A stretch of 6,665 bases of DNA from an uncultured Bacilli bacterium (lineage in GTDB: Bacteria; Bacillota_I; Bacilli_A; RF39; UBA660), in assembly GCA_905235875.1 (NCBI GenBank), contig CAJONL010000067.1, forward strand, positions 1 through 6,665. Direction: 5' to 3'. The notes beneath the pieces were generated by a model. That model made no database searches. It was not told the origin of the DNA and worked only from the letters and a program-made list of their open reading frames with translations. This document shows, in pieces, positions 6,531 to 6,665 of this stretch. The position numbers were made by a program, and so were the translations under genes. Position 1 is the first letter of the stretch. The number at the start of each line of letters is the position of its first letter.

Positions 6531-6665
6531 ATGACAAATGAAGAAATGATTTTAGGGGGAGCAATTCTTGGTGGGATGTTTGCTACAATTATGATTTTTC
6601 TTGTTGTATTTTATATTTTAACTGTAATTGCTGGATGGAAGATTCTTACTAAGGCTGGAGAGAAA
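6531..6665 (+). CDS. DUF5684-like small membrane protein, 5' part only
   Basis: Only the first 45 codons are present; the frame is open to the right edge. The product begins MTNEEMILGGAILGG and residues 7-35 form one long hydrophobic, probably membrane-spanning helix, followed by GWKILTKAGEK. As I recall it, the pattern of a membrane helix followed by W-K-I-F/L-T-K-A-G-E is characteristic of DUF5684 proteins, whose function is unknown and which usually continue with a GWxxxIPIYN-like motif and further membrane helices; that part lies outside the window. The ribosome binding site is weak (ATGGAAAT-like), so the ATG at 6546 (Met6) is an alternative start, though it also lacks a good site. The ATG at 6517 is in another frame and stops after five codons. 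The gene probably has its own promoter rather than belonging to the yqeG-yqeH unit. Confidence 0.7.
   Translation, partial: MTNEEMILGGAILGGMFATIMIFLVVFYILTVIAGWKILTKAGEK

Overview
The window is a very AT-rich stretch in which every recognisable gene lies on the + strand. It is most likely core chromosome from a low-GC Firmicute, perhaps an uncultured, reduced-genome Bacilli/Erysipelotrichia/RF39-like lineage near the Mollicutes; this placement is an inference from composition and gene content. The genes fit the standard code: no TGA interrupts any conserved domain, and the two Trp codons seen are TGG, so the TGA=Trp code of Mycoplasma is not indicated.

Layout. (1) Positions 1-2926 hold a promoter -10 box and a compact DnaE-type DNA polymerase III alpha subunit. 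(2) Positions 2964-3911 and 3913-4812 hold yvcK (CofD-like, UDP-sugar-binding regulator of cell wall and carbon metabolism) and whiA (LAGLIDADG-like/HTH nucleoid and division regulator), one base apart. A plausible internal promoter for this pair overlaps the 3' end of dnaE. (3) Positions 4813-4887 are non-coding as far as I can see, followed by a strong intrinsic terminator at 4888-4926. (4) Positions 4958-5467 and 5460-6461 hold yqeG (HAD phosphatase) and yqeH (circularly permuted ribosome-assembly GTPase), which overlap by 8 bases and start from an extended -10 promoter placed directly after the terminator. (5) From 6531 to the right edge is the start of a small membrane protein resembling DUF5684, with its own candidate promoter.

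Functionally this is a housekeeping block: replication, cell envelope/division control, probably phospholipid maturation, and 30S ribosome assembly. I found no mobile element, CRISPR array, defence system, tRNA or rRNA, and nothing that looks like a new multi-gene system. The points worth a second look are sequence departures inside known families: a DnaE with a degenerate PHP domain, no C-terminal tail and no visible clamp-binding motif; a YvcK with altered ligand loops and a CX3CX2C motif; the dnaE-yvcK-whiA order without rapZ; and near-absence of tryptophan.
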